A DNA stretch of 64,000 nt. It comes from Haloplanus sp. (lineage in GTDB: Archaea; Halobacteriota; Halobacteria; Halobacteriales; Haloferacaceae). The notes under the pieces are model-generated. The model did no database searches and was not told the origin of the DNA. It worked only from the letters and a program-made list of their open reading frames with translations. Below are positions 39,549-49,889 of this stretch, one piece after another (the first letter of the stretch is position 1; every line of letters begins with the position of its first letter). The translations under genes and the position numbers were made by a program. Location: NCBI RefSeq assembly GCF_028275055.1, contig NZ_JAQCNJ010000046.1, positions 1-64,000 of the forward strand, written 5' to 3'.

Positions 39549-40334
39549 ATGGAGACAGTCACACACCACGGTCGAGAAACAGCCTACCGGCGACTCAACC
39601 GGGGTGGCGACGGGGAGCCGCTTCTCTTTGTCCACGGGAGCGGCGGTTCCCACGCTGTCTGGAGCGCACAGACCCGCCTCGCCGACGACCGCCCGGTGAT
39701 CGTACCGGATCTGAGCGGCCACGGCGAAAGCGAGAACGTGGACGCCGGTCCTGGCTACGAGACGCTGTCGGCGTACGTCGACGACACGCTTGCCGTCGCC
39801 CGGGCGACCGACGCGCGCGTTCTGTGTGGCCACTCGATGGGCGGTGCGGTCGTTCTCTCGTTGTCGATCAACCGTGGCGCCGAGTTGTCCCCCGACGGGG
39901 TGATCCTCGCCGGAACGGGCGCGCGCTTGGTCGTTCTCGATGACCTCCTCCGGTGGCTCCGCTCGGACTTCGAACGGGCCGTCGAGTTTCTCAACGGTCC
40001 CGACCGACTCTTTCACGACCCCACCGACCGGCTCCTGTCGGCCGCCAGCGAGGCGCTCCGCGATGCGGGACAGGCCGTCACCGACCGCGACTTCCGGACC
40101 TGCCACACGTTCGACGTGCGTGGACGACTGGACGAGGTGGACGCCCCTGCGCTCGCGCTCGTGGGCGAACACGACGCGCTCACCCCGCCGTGGTACCACG
40201 AGGCCCTCGCAGAGGGCATCCCGGACGCGAGATGGACGACCATCGACGGCGCGGCCCACCTCGCCATGCTCGAACAGCCCGAGGCGTTCAACGAGGCGGT
40301 GTCCGCGTTTCTCGGCCGGACCGCCACCCATTAG
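39549..40334 (+). CDS. Alpha/beta hydrolase
   Basis: LLFVHGSGGSHAVWSAQ...VLCGHSMGGAVVLSL...GAAHLAMLEQPEAFN. Confidence 0.92.
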   Translation: METVTHHGRETAYRRLNRGGDGEPLLFVHGSGGSHAVWSAQTRLADDRPVIVPDLSGHGESENVDAGPGYETLSAYVDDTLAVARATDARVLCGHSMGGAVVLSLSINRGAELSPDGVILAGTGARLVVLDDLLRWLRSDFERAVEFLNGPDRLFHDPTDRLLSAASEALRDAGQAVTDRDFRTCHTFDVRGRLDEVDAPALALVGEHDALTPPWYHEALAEGIPDARWTTIDGAAHLAMLEQPEAFNEAVSAFLGRTATH

Positions 40335-40358
40335 CGCGTCGCCCCGCAATCGGGATAC

Positions 40359-40613
40359 GTGCCACAGCCCGTCGAACGGACGGACCCAGAGGGCGTCGAC
40401 TTCGGGTGGGTGATGCAGGTGACGTTCGTCGCGACCATCGTCGTCGGCGCGCCGCTGGTGGCGGCCCTGTCGACGACGACGGCGCTCCCGACGTGGAGTG
40501 CGCGGGCGGTCTTCGCCGCCCGCGTGGGAGCGCTCGTCTGGTTCGTCACCGCACTTTTTACCTACGCGTACGCCCGGCGCACGACCGATTCCGCGGATCC
40601 GGACGCCGACTGA
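40359..40613 (+). CDS. Small two-TM membrane protein (DUF5822-like)
   Basis: GVDFGWVMQVTFVATIVVGAPLVAALSTTTALPTWSARAVFAARVGALVWFVTALFTYAY. Confidence 0.65.
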   Translation: MPQPVERTDPEGVDFGWVMQVTFVATIVVGAPLVAALSTTTALPTWSARAVFAARVGALVWFVTALFTYAYARRTTDSADPDAD

Positions 40614-40683
40614 CCCCGACGCGGGCCCGTGGTCCCGCCGCCGAGGCCGGAACCTCTTTGCCTCGGACACGACACCACACGGT

Positions 40684-41532
40684 ATGATCGACGAGACCAT
40701 CGAGGAAATCCGTCGGATGCAGACACACAGCTCGTCGGTGGTCGCTGTCAAGGCCACGGTCGCACTGGGCGAACTGCTCGACCGCGAGTACCGGAACGTG
40801 GAAGAGTACGAGCGTGACCTCGAACGCAACGCCGGCGCACTCCGGCGAGCCAACCCCTCTCACGCCTCGCTACACAAAGCGATGCGAGGGGTCGTCGACA
40901 CCGTTCTCGGGGCGGCCGATACGGTCAGGGAAGCCAAATCCCTCACCGAAGCCGAAATCGACCGCATCACCGAGGAGATTGAGACGGGCAAGCGGCGGGC
41001 GGCCGACCGGGCGGCCGACACGTTCGACGACGGCGAGACGTTTCTCACACACGACTTCTCCTCGACCGTTCTGGAGGCCATCGAGACGGCGGCGGCCGAC
41101 GGCCGACATCTCACCGCCTACGTCACAGAGGCACGACCCCGTTATCTCGGCCGCAAGACCGCTCGAACCCTCGCCGAGATCGACCGGGTCGAGCCACATC
41201 TCCTCGTCGACAGCGCCGCCGGCTACGTCCTCGACCGCTGCGATCGGATGGTCGTCGGCATGGACTGCATCGTCGGGGACACCCTCTACAACCGGGTCGG
41301 GACGTTCCCCCTCGCAGCCGCCGCCGACGTGGTGGATGTCCCGGTAACCGTCGTCGGATCGGAGTCGAAGGTGATCACCGACGATTTCGTTTTCGAGAAC
41401 GAAACCCGACTCCCGGCAGAGGTGGCCCGCGAACCGATCGAAGGTGTCACCATCGAGAACCCGGCGTACGATGCGACGCCGGTGTCGCTGGTCGACCACG
41501 TGGTGACGGATAAAGAACGGTACGAACCCTAA
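40684..41532 (+). CDS. Translation initiation factor eIF-2B alpha/beta/delta-like protein
   Basis: LTAYVTEARPRYLGRKTARTLAEI...VVGMDCIVGDTLYNRVGTFPLAAAADVVDVPVTVV. Confidence 0.9.
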   Translation: MIDETIEEIRRMQTHSSSVVAVKATVALGELLDREYRNVEEYERDLERNAGALRRANPSHASLHKAMRGVVDTVLGAADTVREAKSLTEAEIDRITEEIETGKRRAADRAADTFDDGETFLTHDFSSTVLEAIETAAADGRHLTAYVTEARPRYLGRKTARTLAEIDRVEPHLLVDSAAGYVLDRCDRMVVGMDCIVGDTLYNRVGTFPLAAAADVVDVPVTVVGSESKVITDDFVFENETRLPAEVAREPIEGVTIENPAYDATPVSLVDHVVTDKERYEP

Positions 41533-42032
41533 CGCCGGATCAACTCGGAGAGCCGGTCGCGGAGGCGCTCGTTGGAGCCGAGCCGGAGGTAGTAGGCGTC
41601 GCCGTCGTCCTCGTAGTAGCCGTCGATGCGGCGCTTGATCTCGAACCCGATCGACTCATAAAACGAGAGCGCCCCCTCGTTTGTCGCTCGCGCGTGACAG
41701 GTCACGGTCCGGTGGTCCTCGGCCACCTCGGCGATGAGGCGTCGGCCGAACCCCTCGTCACGGTGTTCGGGGGCGACGGCGAGAAAAAGGATGTAGCCGT
41801 CGCGCCGTGTCGTCGCAAACCCTACCAGGTCGTCGCCGAGATACAGCAGGTGGGTCGTTGACCGTCGGTACGCGTCCATAAAAAAGCGTTTCCGTTGTTT
41901 CAGGACGTTTTCGGTCCGCCGGATGCACTCTTTGAGTTCCCACGCCTCATCGGCGTGGTCGGTCGCTCCGGGCCCATCCACTCGCTTCTCGACGGTGACG
42001 CTCACTACCAAAACGCTAGTGTCGGCGTCCAT
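41529..42032 (-). CDS. GNAT family N-acetyltransferase
   Basis: LFLAVAPEHRDEGFGRRLIAEVAEDHRTVTCHARATNEGALSFYESIGFEIKRRIDGYY. Confidence 0.9.
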   Translation of the reverse strand: MDADTSVLVVSVTVEKRVDGPGATDHADEAWELKECIRRTENVLKQRKRFFMDAYRRSTTHLLYLGDDLVGFATTRRDGYILFLAVAPEHRDEGFGRRLIAEVAEDHRTVTCHARATNEGALSFYESIGFEIKRRIDGYYEDDGDAYYLRLGSNERLRDRLSELIRR

Positions 42033-42140
42033 TATAACTGCATCGTCCCCGTCCCTCGTTGCCGCCGTTCCGTCGAATGGATAAGGAACCGTTTTCAGGA
42101 TGCCCGTTCTGTCTCCGACGACCGACCCGGCCAACAGATC

Positions 42141-42557
42141 ATGACCTTCGAACTCCGCTCTCACACGGCCGACGTGGCCGTTTCGGCGACCGGAGCTACC
42201 CTCGGCGAGGCGTTCGCCGCCGCCGCCGACGGCCTCGCGGCCGCCACCTGCGACGATATCCCTGACGCCGGCGGGCGGTTTTCGCTCACCGTCCGCGCCG
42301 AGGGTCCGGAGGCACTCCTCTTTGACTACCTCGACCGACTCATCTACGAACGCGACGTTCGAGGCGTCCTCCCCGCCGACAACGAGGCGACGATCCACGA
42401 GAACGAGAACGCCGACGGGTGGGTGATCGAAGCGACCGCCCGCGGCGTGCCCCTCGGCGCCGTCGACGCCCGCGAGGTGAAGGCGGTGACGTACTCCGAG
42501 ATGCGGATCGACCGCGTCGACGACGGCTGGGAAGCGTACGTCGTTCTCGACGTGTAG
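42141..42557 (+). CDS. Archease (RtcB cofactor)
   Basis: MTFELRSHTADVAVSATGATLGEAFAAAADGL...VKAVTYSEMRI. Confidence 0.92.
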   Translation: MTFELRSHTADVAVSATGATLGEAFAAAADGLAAATCDDIPDAGGRFSLTVRAEGPEALLFDYLDRLIYERDVRGVLPADNEATIHENENADGWVIEATARGVPLGAVDAREVKAVTYSEMRIDRVDDGWEAYVVLDV

Positions 42558-42592
42558 TAACGTATTCCTGCGTCGGTCACGTCGGCACGCAC

Positions 42593-44053
42593 ATGACCAC
42601 ACGCGAGTTCGATGGGGTCCAACTCGAACGGGTTCGGGAGTTCGTTTGGGAGATCCCACAGGAGAACGGCATGGGCGTCCCCGCGCGGGTGCTCGCCAGC
42701 GAGGCGTTGTTGGAGCAGATCGGCGACGACAAAACGCTTCGGCAACTGAAGAATGCGGCACATCTTCCGGGGATGACCGGCCACGCCATCTGTATGCCGG
42801 ATGGCCACCAGGGGTACGGCTTCCCGGTCGGCGGCGTCGGCGCGACCGACGCCGAAACCGGCTGTATCTCGCCGGGGGCGGTCGGCTATGATATTAACTG
42901 TGGCGTGAGAATGATGACCACAAGTCTCACCTACGACGACGTTCGCGGCCGCGAGGAGGAACTCGTGGAGGCGCTCTTTGCGAACGTCGCGTCGGGACTC
43001 GGCGGCGGTGGGGTCATCGACGGCGACATGGACACCGTCGAGGCGATTCTCGAACGTGGCGTCGACTGGGCCGTCGAGGCCGGGTGGGCCGTTCACGACG
43101 ACCTCGAACACTGCGAGGACGAGGGTCGACGACCGGACGCCGACCCAGGCGCCGTCTCACAGAAGGCCAAAGACCGCGGCAAGAACCAACTCGGCAGTCT
43201 CGGGAGCGGCAACCACTTTCTCGAAATCCAGCGCGTGACGGACGTTTACCGCGACGATGTGGCCGACGCGTACGGGCTGGAACCCGACCGGATCGTCGTT
43301 CTGATTCACTGTGGCAGTCGGGGACTCGGCCACCAGACCTGCACCGACTACCTCAGAAAGATCGAGAAGCGCCACGGCGATGTGCTCGCGGACCTGCCCG
43401 ACAAGGAACTGGCGGCCGCCCCCGCAGGCTCCGAACTCGCAAAGGACTACTACGGCGCGATGTGTGCCTGCATCAACTTCGCGTGGGTGAACCGTCAGTT
43501 GATCATGCACCGGACCAGACAGGTGTTCGAGCGGGTGTTCGACCGGTCCTGGGAGGAGATGGGGATGAGCCTGTTGTACGACGTAGCTCACAACATCGTC
43601 AAAAAGGAGCGCCACCGGGTGGACAACGAGAAGCGCGAACTCTACGTCCACCGAAAAGGGGCGACGCGGGCGTTTCCCGCCGGTCACCCCGAGGTGCCCG
43701 CCGCCTACCGCGACGTGGGCCAACCGATCATCATCCCTGGGAGCATGGGTGCGGGGAGCTACGTCCTGCGGGGCGGCGACGAGTCGATGGAGCGTACGTT
43801 CGGGTCGACCGCCCACGGCGCCGGTCGACTCATGAGTCGGACACAGGCCAAACAGGAGTTCTGGGGCGAGACGGTGCAGGACGAACTCCGCGATCAGAAC
43901 CACGTCTACGTCAAGGCCCAGAGCGGGGCGACGGTCGCCGAGGAGGCCCCCGGCGTCTACAAGGATGTCGACGAGGTGGTGCGGGTGTCGGACGCCCTCG
44001 GTATTGGCGACCGGGTGGCACGGACGTACCCGGTGTGCAACATCAAGGGGTAG
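42593..44053 (+). CDS. rtcB: RNA-splicing ligase RtcB
   Basis: GYGFPVGGVGATDAETGCISPGAVGYDINCGVRMMTT...LGSGNHFLEIQ...HGAGRLMSR. Confidence 0.97.
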   Translation: MTTREFDGVQLERVREFVWEIPQENGMGVPARVLASEALLEQIGDDKTLRQLKNAAHLPGMTGHAICMPDGHQGYGFPVGGVGATDAETGCISPGAVGYDINCGVRMMTTSLTYDDVRGREEELVEALFANVASGLGGGGVIDGDMDTVEAILERGVDWAVEAGWAVHDDLEHCEDEGRRPDADPGAVSQKAKDRGKNQLGSLGSGNHFLEIQRVTDVYRDDVADAYGLEPDRIVVLIHCGSRGLGHQTCTDYLRKIEKRHGDVLADLPDKELAAAPAGSELAKDYYGAMCACINFAWVNRQLIMHRTRQVFERVFDRSWEEMGMSLLYDVAHNIVKKERHRVDNEKRELYVHRKGATRAFPAGHPEVPAAYRDVGQPIIIPGSMGAGSYVLRGGDESMERTFGSTAHGAGRLMSRTQAKQEFWGETVQDELRDQNHVYVKAQSGATVAEEAPGVYKDVDEVVRVSDALGIGDRVARTYPVCNIKG

Positions 44054-44059
44054 TCGAAC

Positions 44060-44416
44060 TCACGGACCGGGATCGAACCCCGGCCCCGACGACGCCGGCC
44101 CGTCCGTCCCGCTTCCCAGTTCGACGAACTCGCTTTCCGGGACCGGTTCGACCGCCTCGCCGTCCTCGTATCGGAGGTAACTCAGGTAGAACGTCTCGCC
44201 ACAGCCCTCGGCGTCGTCGTCGCGGAGCGTCCCGTCCTCGCCACAGACGAAGCGAACGCCGTCCTCGGATTCGATGTCGTCGTCGCCGCCAGCGTCGACG
44301 TACGTCCACCCCGCCAGCGGGTACGGCGTCACCGACTTGTCTTCGAGATACCCTTTACGTTCGAGTTCGACGATGGCCTCGCAGTTCGGACAGTGGTAGG
44401 TGACGGGATACCCCAT
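44060..44416 (-). CDS. Conserved zinc-ribbon-like protein
   Basis: MGYPVTYHCPNCEAIVELERKGYLEDKSVTPYPLAGWTYVDAGG...CGEDGTLRDDDAEGCGETFYL. Confidence 0.75.
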   Translation of the reverse strand: MGYPVTYHCPNCEAIVELERKGYLEDKSVTPYPLAGWTYVDAGGDDDIESEDGVRFVCGEDGTLRDDDAEGCGETFYLSYLRYEDGEAVEPVPESEFVELGSGTDGPASSGPGFDPGP

Positions 44417-44560
44417 GCCCACGGTAGGGACGAGACGGACTTATAACGTGTCGTGTGTCATCGTCGCGTTGGTTGGCCGCTCCGCGACGGTGGCCGGCCC
44501 GGGCGCCCACCGAGTCCGCTTTGATACCGGGACCGTACACCTACTCGTGCGCATCCGACG

Positions 44561-45652
44561 CTACCCGACCGCCTGAACAGCCATGTTCAGCGCTTGGGGC
44601 AACAGGACGCTGATGATGATTTGAGACCACATCGTAAATGTCGCCGGATACACCCGGGTGTCACTGATCTCCTGTCGTCGCCGGTCGATGTCCTTCAGTC
44701 GCTCTTCGTCGGTAACCTCCGACTTATTGATGTCGTACGGGTTCCGAATAATGTCCTCTATGTCTGCCTCTAGTTCGTTGATCCGTTGTTCTTTTTTGCT
44801 GGCCATCACGCGGTGCAATGTCATCATAGAGTACGCAATAGAGGCGACACCAATGGTCCATGCCGCGGAAAAAAACACGGCCTCGACAACCCCCGGTTTC
44901 GTCGGGACTGTTCCACCGAACGAGAATAACACTGAGCCATACGTCAGAACGAAATACAGCAGTAGACCGGCGGTATAGAGGTAATATGAGTGCTTGAGGA
45001 GTTGGCCAACCGAGGCGAATCCTCCCATGTTGCGTGGGTCATAAAAGAACATCGTGACGTCTGCGTTCGCTATGCGCCGCGGTAGCAACACGTGAACGCC
45101 AAAATACATGAGTCCGAACTCCACGACAAACGGGATGTAGCCTACTTCCCAGACGAACAACCAGTTGATGAGGCCAGCCGCCCCCTCGGTGGCAACGATG
45201 TTTCCCAGTCCGACGTTCACGATACCATTCACATATACGCCAACAACGGCGATACCGTACACCACGAGTTTGACTCGGAACGGTACGATGCGCTCGAATA
45301 CCGCGATATCATCTCGATCAAGGCTGTCGAGGGGTAGTCCTTCGACCGCACTGGCATAATTGCTGAAGAGGTAACTGATGCCGACAGCCGCGAGAAGTAA
45401 CCCCAGTGGGCCGACAACGACGTACGGCGAGTCAAGGAGAACGTAGGTCGCATCGCCAGTAACATGACTGTACGTGTTGACGATGCCGAAATCGATGACG
45501 AGAAACGCCGCTAAATAGAGGTATGGCGGATAGATGTCTCCAGGGAGTAACTCAGCAAGCCGGTCGACCCGAAGCACTTCCGCGAAACGTTCTACGAGAA
45601 GGGGTTCCTCAACCACGATTGGAGACTCACCCATGAGTCCGAGTAGTGCCAA
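44561..45652 (-). CDS. Polytopic membrane protein of unknown family
   Basis: 363 aa, multiple hydrophobic helices, cytosolic segment SKKEQRINELEADIEDIIRNPYDINKSEVTDEERLKDIDRRRQE; visibly lower GC than neighbours. Confidence 0.75.
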   Translation of the reverse strand: MALLGLMGESPIVVEEPLLVERFAEVLRVDRLAELLPGDIYPPYLYLAAFLVIDFGIVNTYSHVTGDATYVLLDSPYVVVGPLGLLLAAVGISYLFSNYASAVEGLPLDSLDRDDIAVFERIVPFRVKLVVYGIAVVGVYVNGIVNVGLGNIVATEGAAGLINWLFVWEVGYIPFVVEFGLMYFGVHVLLPRRIANADVTMFFYDPRNMGGFASVGQLLKHSYYLYTAGLLLYFVLTYGSVLFSFGGTVPTKPGVVEAVFFSAAWTIGVASIAYSMMTLHRVMASKKEQRINELEADIEDIIRNPYDINKSEVTDEERLKDIDRRRQEISDTRVYPATFTMWSQIIISVLLPQALNMAVQAVG

Positions 45653-45799
45653 GTATAATAATAAGTGACAGGGTATCCCACTCCGGCGAACTCCGTCGTC
45701 CTACGGTGGTGCTTTTCAACGACCGATTCGGTCACTCGGAGCATACGTCACGCCGATGCCAGGCATGGGGGTTCACGCACCCGGACAGCCGCGGTGGAG

Positions 45800-46219
45800 T
45801 CACTGCACGACTGTCACCGGGACCGGCGACCCTCGGACGACCGTCTCGGCGACGTTGCCGACGAACAGCCGATCCATCAATCCGCCGCTGTGGCTCCCGA
45901 GCACAACGCCGTCGAACGCTTCCGCACGGTCAAGGATGGTCCGGGCCGGATGGCCAACCCGCACCTCGGTTTGTATCTCGGCGTCGCACTCGGAAGCGAC
46001 CGCCCGCGCCCGGTCCAGGGCATCCTCGGCGTGGTCGTCTGCGACCCCCTCAGGGTCGTCCGAGAGGGCGATTTCGGTCGCCTCACCCATCATCGGCGAC
46101 GGGCCGCCGCTGACGTGGAGCACGGTGACCTTGGCGCCGGGAAAGACCTCGAGCGCGTACCGAAGCGCACGACCGGCCATCTCGGAGTCGTCCATCGGCA
46201 CGAGGACGCGGGCTATCAT
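45800..46219 (-). CDS. Universal stress protein (UspA family)
   Basis: MIARVLVPMDDSEMAGRALRYALEVFPGAKVTVLHVSG...DGVVLGSHSGGLMDRLFVGNVAETVVRGSPVPVTVV. Confidence 0.95.
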   Translation of the reverse strand: MIARVLVPMDDSEMAGRALRYALEVFPGAKVTVLHVSGGPSPMMGEATEIALSDDPEGVADDHAEDALDRARAVASECDAEIQTEVRVGHPARTILDRAEAFDGVVLGSHSGGLMDRLFVGNVAETVVRGSPVPVTVVQ

Positions 46220-46313
46220 ACACAGGATACGGCCGACCGACTGATAAGGACCCGCCCGTCGAGCGGCGTTACCTTCGGTACGTTTATTATTCCAACCCAT
46301 AGCCTTTGTTGGC

Positions 46314-46556
46314 ATGAGCGGACGACCCCTCGACGTGCTGGAGGCTTCACTCGACGAGGACGTGACGGTACACCTCAAAGACGGCCGGGCGTTCCACGGC
46401 GTGCTCGGCGGCTACGACCAGCACATGAACGTCGTGATCGAACCGACCGACGATGTCGGTGACATCGACGAGGGCCTTCTCGGCGACCCGGACCTCAAAC
46501 GGATCGACAACACAACCATTATACGCGGAGACAACGTCATGACAATAACAACATGA
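46314..46556 (+). CDS. LSM/Sm-like RNA-binding protein
   Basis: [44 protein letters not shown]...[10 protein letters not shown]. Confidence 0.95.
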   Translation: MSGRPLDVLEASLDEDVTVHLKDGRAFHGVLGGYDQHMNVVIEPTDDVGDIDEGLLGDPDLKRIDNTTIIRGDNVMTITT

Positions 46557-46726
46557 CGGGAGCAGGAACGCCGAGCCAAGGAAAGAAAAACAAGACCACC
46601 CACGTCAAATGTCGACGCTGTGGTGAGAAGTCGTACCACGTCCGAAAGAAGGTCTGCTCGTCGTGTGGCTTTGGCAAGTCGGCCAAGCGCCGCGACTACG
46701 AGTGGCAGAGCAAGGCCGGCGAGTAG
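46553..46726 (+). CDS. rpl37e: 50S ribosomal protein L37e (absent from ORF track)
   Basis: [61 protein letters not shown] overlap with the Lsm gene. Confidence 0.97.
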   Translation: MTGAGTPSQGKKNKTTHVKCRRCGEKSYHVRKKVCSSCGFGKSAKRRDYEWQSKAGE

Positions 46727-46877
46727 CCACGCCGCTCCGCCCCGCGCTCGTGCCCCGAGATGTGTGTCCCTGTTGACTAGTTCTCTCCTCCGCGCGTCGT
46801 AATAACGTGGATTTTTACACTCCCGCACAGTACGGTCGCTCATGGCACACCGGCGGGATCACCGTTCCCCGGACGGG

Positions 46878-48320
46878 ATGACGGAGAAATGTGGCGTCGT
46901 CGGCGTCTCCCTCGCCGGTCGCGACGCCGCGCGACCCCTGTACTACTCGTTGTACGCGCTCCAACACCGGGGCCAGGAGTCGGCAGGAATCGTCACGCAC
47001 GACGGGTTCCAGCAACACAGCCGCGTCGAGATGGGGCTCGTCGGCGACGTTTTCGACGCCGACGACCTCGATCAGTTGAACGGGCCGACCGGCATCGGCC
47101 ACGTCCGCTACCCGACGTCGGGCGGCGTCAACACCTGTTGTGCACAGCCGTTTTCGGTTTCGTTCAAATCCGGATCGCTCGGCCTCGCACACAACGGCAA
47201 CCTGGTCAACGCCGCCGAGATCCGGTCGGAACTGGAGGCGCTCGGACACGCCTTCACATCAAACGGTGACACCGAGGTGATCGCCCACGACCTCGCACGG
47301 AACCTCCTGGAGGAGGATCTGGTCCGTGCGGTCAAGCGGACCATGGGCCGCATCCACGGGTCGTACGCGCTGACGATCATGCACGACGACGCCGTTCTCG
47401 GGGTACGCGACCCGCAGGGGAACCGCCCCCTGTGCATCGGCGAACTCGACGACGGCTACGTGTTGGCCTCCGAGTCGGCCGCCATCGACACGCTCGATGG
47501 CACTCTCGTCCGCGACGTTCGTCCGGGCGAGTTGATCGTTCTCGCGCCCGACGGCTCCGGTTTCGACTCGTATCAACTGCTCGACCGCGACGACACCGCC
47601 CACTGCTTTTTCGAACACGTCTACTTCGCCCGCCCGGACTCGGTCATCGACGACAGCCTCGTATACGACGTGCGCCGAGATCTCGGTGGGGAACTGTGGG
47701 CCGAGACCGGCATCGAGACGGACGTGGTAATGCCCGTTCCGGACTCCGGACGCTCGTTTGCCTCGGGGTACGCCGAAGCCGCAAACGCCGACGGCGCGGA
47801 CGTTGAGTTCGCGGAGGGGTTGATGAAAAACCGGTACGTCGGCCGCACGTTCATCATGCCAACACAGGACGAACGCGAACGCGCCGTTCGGCTGAAGCTC
47901 AACCCGATCAAAAGCACCGTGGAGGGCAAAACCGTCACCATCATCGACGACAGCATCGTCCGGGGAACCACCTCGACGCAACTGGTCGATCTGATCCGCG
48001 AGGCAGGCGCCGAGGAGGTCCACGTCCGCATCGGCGCACCGCCGATCGTCGCCCCGTGTTACATGGGCATCGACATGGCGAGCCGGGACGAACTCATCGC
48101 GGCCGACAAAAGTACCGAGGAGATCCGGGAGATGGTTGAGGCCGACAGCCTCGCCTACCTCTCCATCGACGCCATCGCCGACGTTCTCGACCGGTCGCAT
48201 GGCGACCTGTGTCTTGGCTGTGTTACCGGCGAGTACCCGTACGACATCGACGGCGAACGAACCGACCGAGAGGTGTCCCGACCCGCCGTCGGCAGCGGCT
48301 CCGCCCCCGCAGACGACTAA
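46878..48320 (+). CDS. purF: Amidophosphoribosyltransferase
   Basis: CGVVGVSLAGRDAARPLYYSLYALQHRGQESAGI...VTIIDDSIVRGTTSTQLVDLIREAGAEEVHVRIGAPP. Confidence 0.97.
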   Translation: MTEKCGVVGVSLAGRDAARPLYYSLYALQHRGQESAGIVTHDGFQQHSRVEMGLVGDVFDADDLDQLNGPTGIGHVRYPTSGGVNTCCAQPFSVSFKSGSLGLAHNGNLVNAAEIRSELEALGHAFTSNGDTEVIAHDLARNLLEEDLVRAVKRTMGRIHGSYALTIMHDDAVLGVRDPQGNRPLCIGELDDGYVLASESAAIDTLDGTLVRDVRPGELIVLAPDGSGFDSYQLLDRDDTAHCFFEHVYFARPDSVIDDSLVYDVRRDLGGELWAETGIETDVVMPVPDSGRSFASGYAEAANADGADVEFAEGLMKNRYVGRTFIMPTQDERERAVRLKLNPIKSTVEGKTVTIIDDSIVRGTTSTQLVDLIREAGAEEVHVRIGAPPIVAPCYMGIDMASRDELIAADKSTEEIREMVEADSLAYLSIDAIADVLDRSHGDLCLGCVTGEYPYDIDGERTDREVSRPAVGSGSAPADD

Positions 48321-48405
48321 CCCAACCTGTCAGGGGTGTGAAAGCGGCAATCACAGGCGAAACCGGCAATATTTTTCAATGGGTCGTGTGTATCCGTATC
48401 TGACA

Positions 48406-49128
48406 ATGACCGAGGAACGCGACGCTTGGCTGGGACGGCGACGGTTGTTGCGGGCGGGTGCCGGTGCCGTCGGGGCTGGTCTCGTGGGTGCTGGAACGAC
48501 CGGGACCGCAGCCGCGCAGTCCGACCCGTTCGACGGGTGGTTGAGTAGCGTGGGCAACTACGAGGGACTCGTCGACGAGACGGGAACCGACGAGGTAACC
48601 GTCGAGGTCGGCGTCGAACAGGGCAGCGGTGCCTTCGGCTTCGGGCCGGCCGCGGTCCAGGTCGACCCCGGGACGACCGTCGTCTGGGAGTGGACCGGCG
48701 AAGGCGGCGTTCACAACGTCGCCGCCGAGGCGGGGGCCGACTTCGCCAGTGAAACCCTCCAGGAGGAGGGCGCCACGTTCGAGCAGACGTTCGAGGAGGA
48801 GGGCGTCGTCAAGTACTTCTGCCAGCCACACCGGGCGCTGGAGATGAAAGGTGTCGTTGTCGTCGGCGACGTCGACACCGGCGCGGAGGTGATCGGTGGT
48901 GGCGACGGTGGCGGTGGTGGTGGCGGTGATGGCGGTAGCGGCGACGGCGGTGGCGGTGGCGGCGACGGGAGCGGTGACGGCAGTGGCTTCGTCATGTCGC
49001 TGACGGTCGGTGGTGCCATCGTCGCGGCGTTTCTCTCGCCGATCATCTTCGGTCTCGTCTTGATGTTGCGCGACGCGTCGGACAACACGGCCGAAGAGCC
49101 CGCGGAACACGGCGAGTCGGGCCACTAG
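48406..49128 (+). CDS. Halocyanin-like blue copper protein, Tat signal, Gly/Asp linker, C-terminal TM anchor
   Basis: RRRLLRAGAGAVGAG; VQVDPGTTVVWEWTGEGGVHNV...VKYFCQPHRALEMKGVVVV copper-site pattern; FVMSLTVGGAIVAAFLSPIIFGLVLML. Confidence 0.9.
   Translation: MTEERDAWLGRRRLLRAGAGAVGAGLVGAGTTGTAAAQSDPFDGWLSSVGNYEGLVDETGTDEVTVEVGVEQGSGAFGFGPAAVQVDPGTTVVWEWTGEGGVHNVAAEAGADFASETLQEEGATFEQTFEEEGVVKYFCQPHRALEMKGVVVVGDVDTGAEVIGGGDGGGGGGGDGGSGDGGGGGGDGSGDGSGFVMSLTVGGAIVAAFLSPIIFGLVLMLRDASDNTAEEPAEHGESGH
48893..48990 (+). repeat. Low-complexity Gly/Asp/Ser linker repeat (ggtggcgac-type)
   Basis: Encodes GGGDGGGGGGGDGGSGDGGGGGGDGSGDGSG. Confidence 0.85.
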
Positions 49129-49781
49129 AACTCGGTGTCGTCGGCGAACGCGCGGATGATCGCGCCCTCGGCACGGTGGAGTCGTTCACTCGCGGTCGAT
49201 TTCGCGATACCGAGGTGGTCCGCGAGTTCCGTCAGCGTACACTCCCGTGGCGTGTCGTAGTACCCGCGTTCGAGCGCCGTCTCGATCAGCCGTCGCTGTT
49301 CCTCGCTCACGACCGAGTCGTCGTCGGCCGACGTGTGGATCGACCGCACGTCGAACTCCAGTCCGAACGTCCGGAGTTGCTCCCCCAGCGACGACAGGCG
49401 GTCCCGCGAGGCGGTGATGTTGAGCGTTGCGACGCCGTCCCGGACGGTCACCGGCGGTTCGAACGGGGCACGGGAGTTTCGCATCGACAACAACACGAGC
49501 GGTTCGTCCGTCTCGAACTGGACGAGCGCCCGGTTCTCGCCCCGGTGGAGTACCTCGAAGATACGGACGCCGCCCGTGTCGTCGAGTTGCGAGAGTACGG
49601 TCGCGATGTTCTCGGCGGTTATCTCAACCAACCCGACACCCGTCTCACCGTCGGGGAGCGCCGCGAGAACGCGCCAGGTCGCCTCGGGAAACCGCGTCGA
49701 GAGCTCCGCGATCCAGACCGACTCGGGGATGGTCACCGCGAGTGTCGCAGTCGGCATGCCCCAACTCTCGGGGTCCGACAT
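49125..49781 (-). CDS. HTH_10 regulator (NarO/DmsR-like)
   Basis: SEEQRRLIETALERGYYDTPRECTLTELADHLGIAKSTASERLHRAEGAIIRAFA; next to nirK. Confidence 0.85.
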   Translation of the reverse strand: MSDPESWGMPTATLAVTIPESVWIAELSTRFPEATWRVLAALPDGETGVGLVEITAENIATVLSQLDDTGGVRIFEVLHRGENRALVQFETDEPLVLLSMRNSRAPFEPPVTVRDGVATLNITASRDRLSSLGEQLRTFGLEFDVRSIHTSADDDSVVSEEQRRLIETALERGYYDTPRECTLTELADHLGIAKSTASERLHRAEGAIIRAFADDTEF

Positions 49782-49889
49782 CAAATACCCTGCCGGACCC
49801 TCGTCGCTTGAAAAGTGGCGTGACCTCGTGTGGTATGACCCGCCGCGAGTCGGCGTCACGGGACCGGTCGCGACGCCGACGCGATCAGG

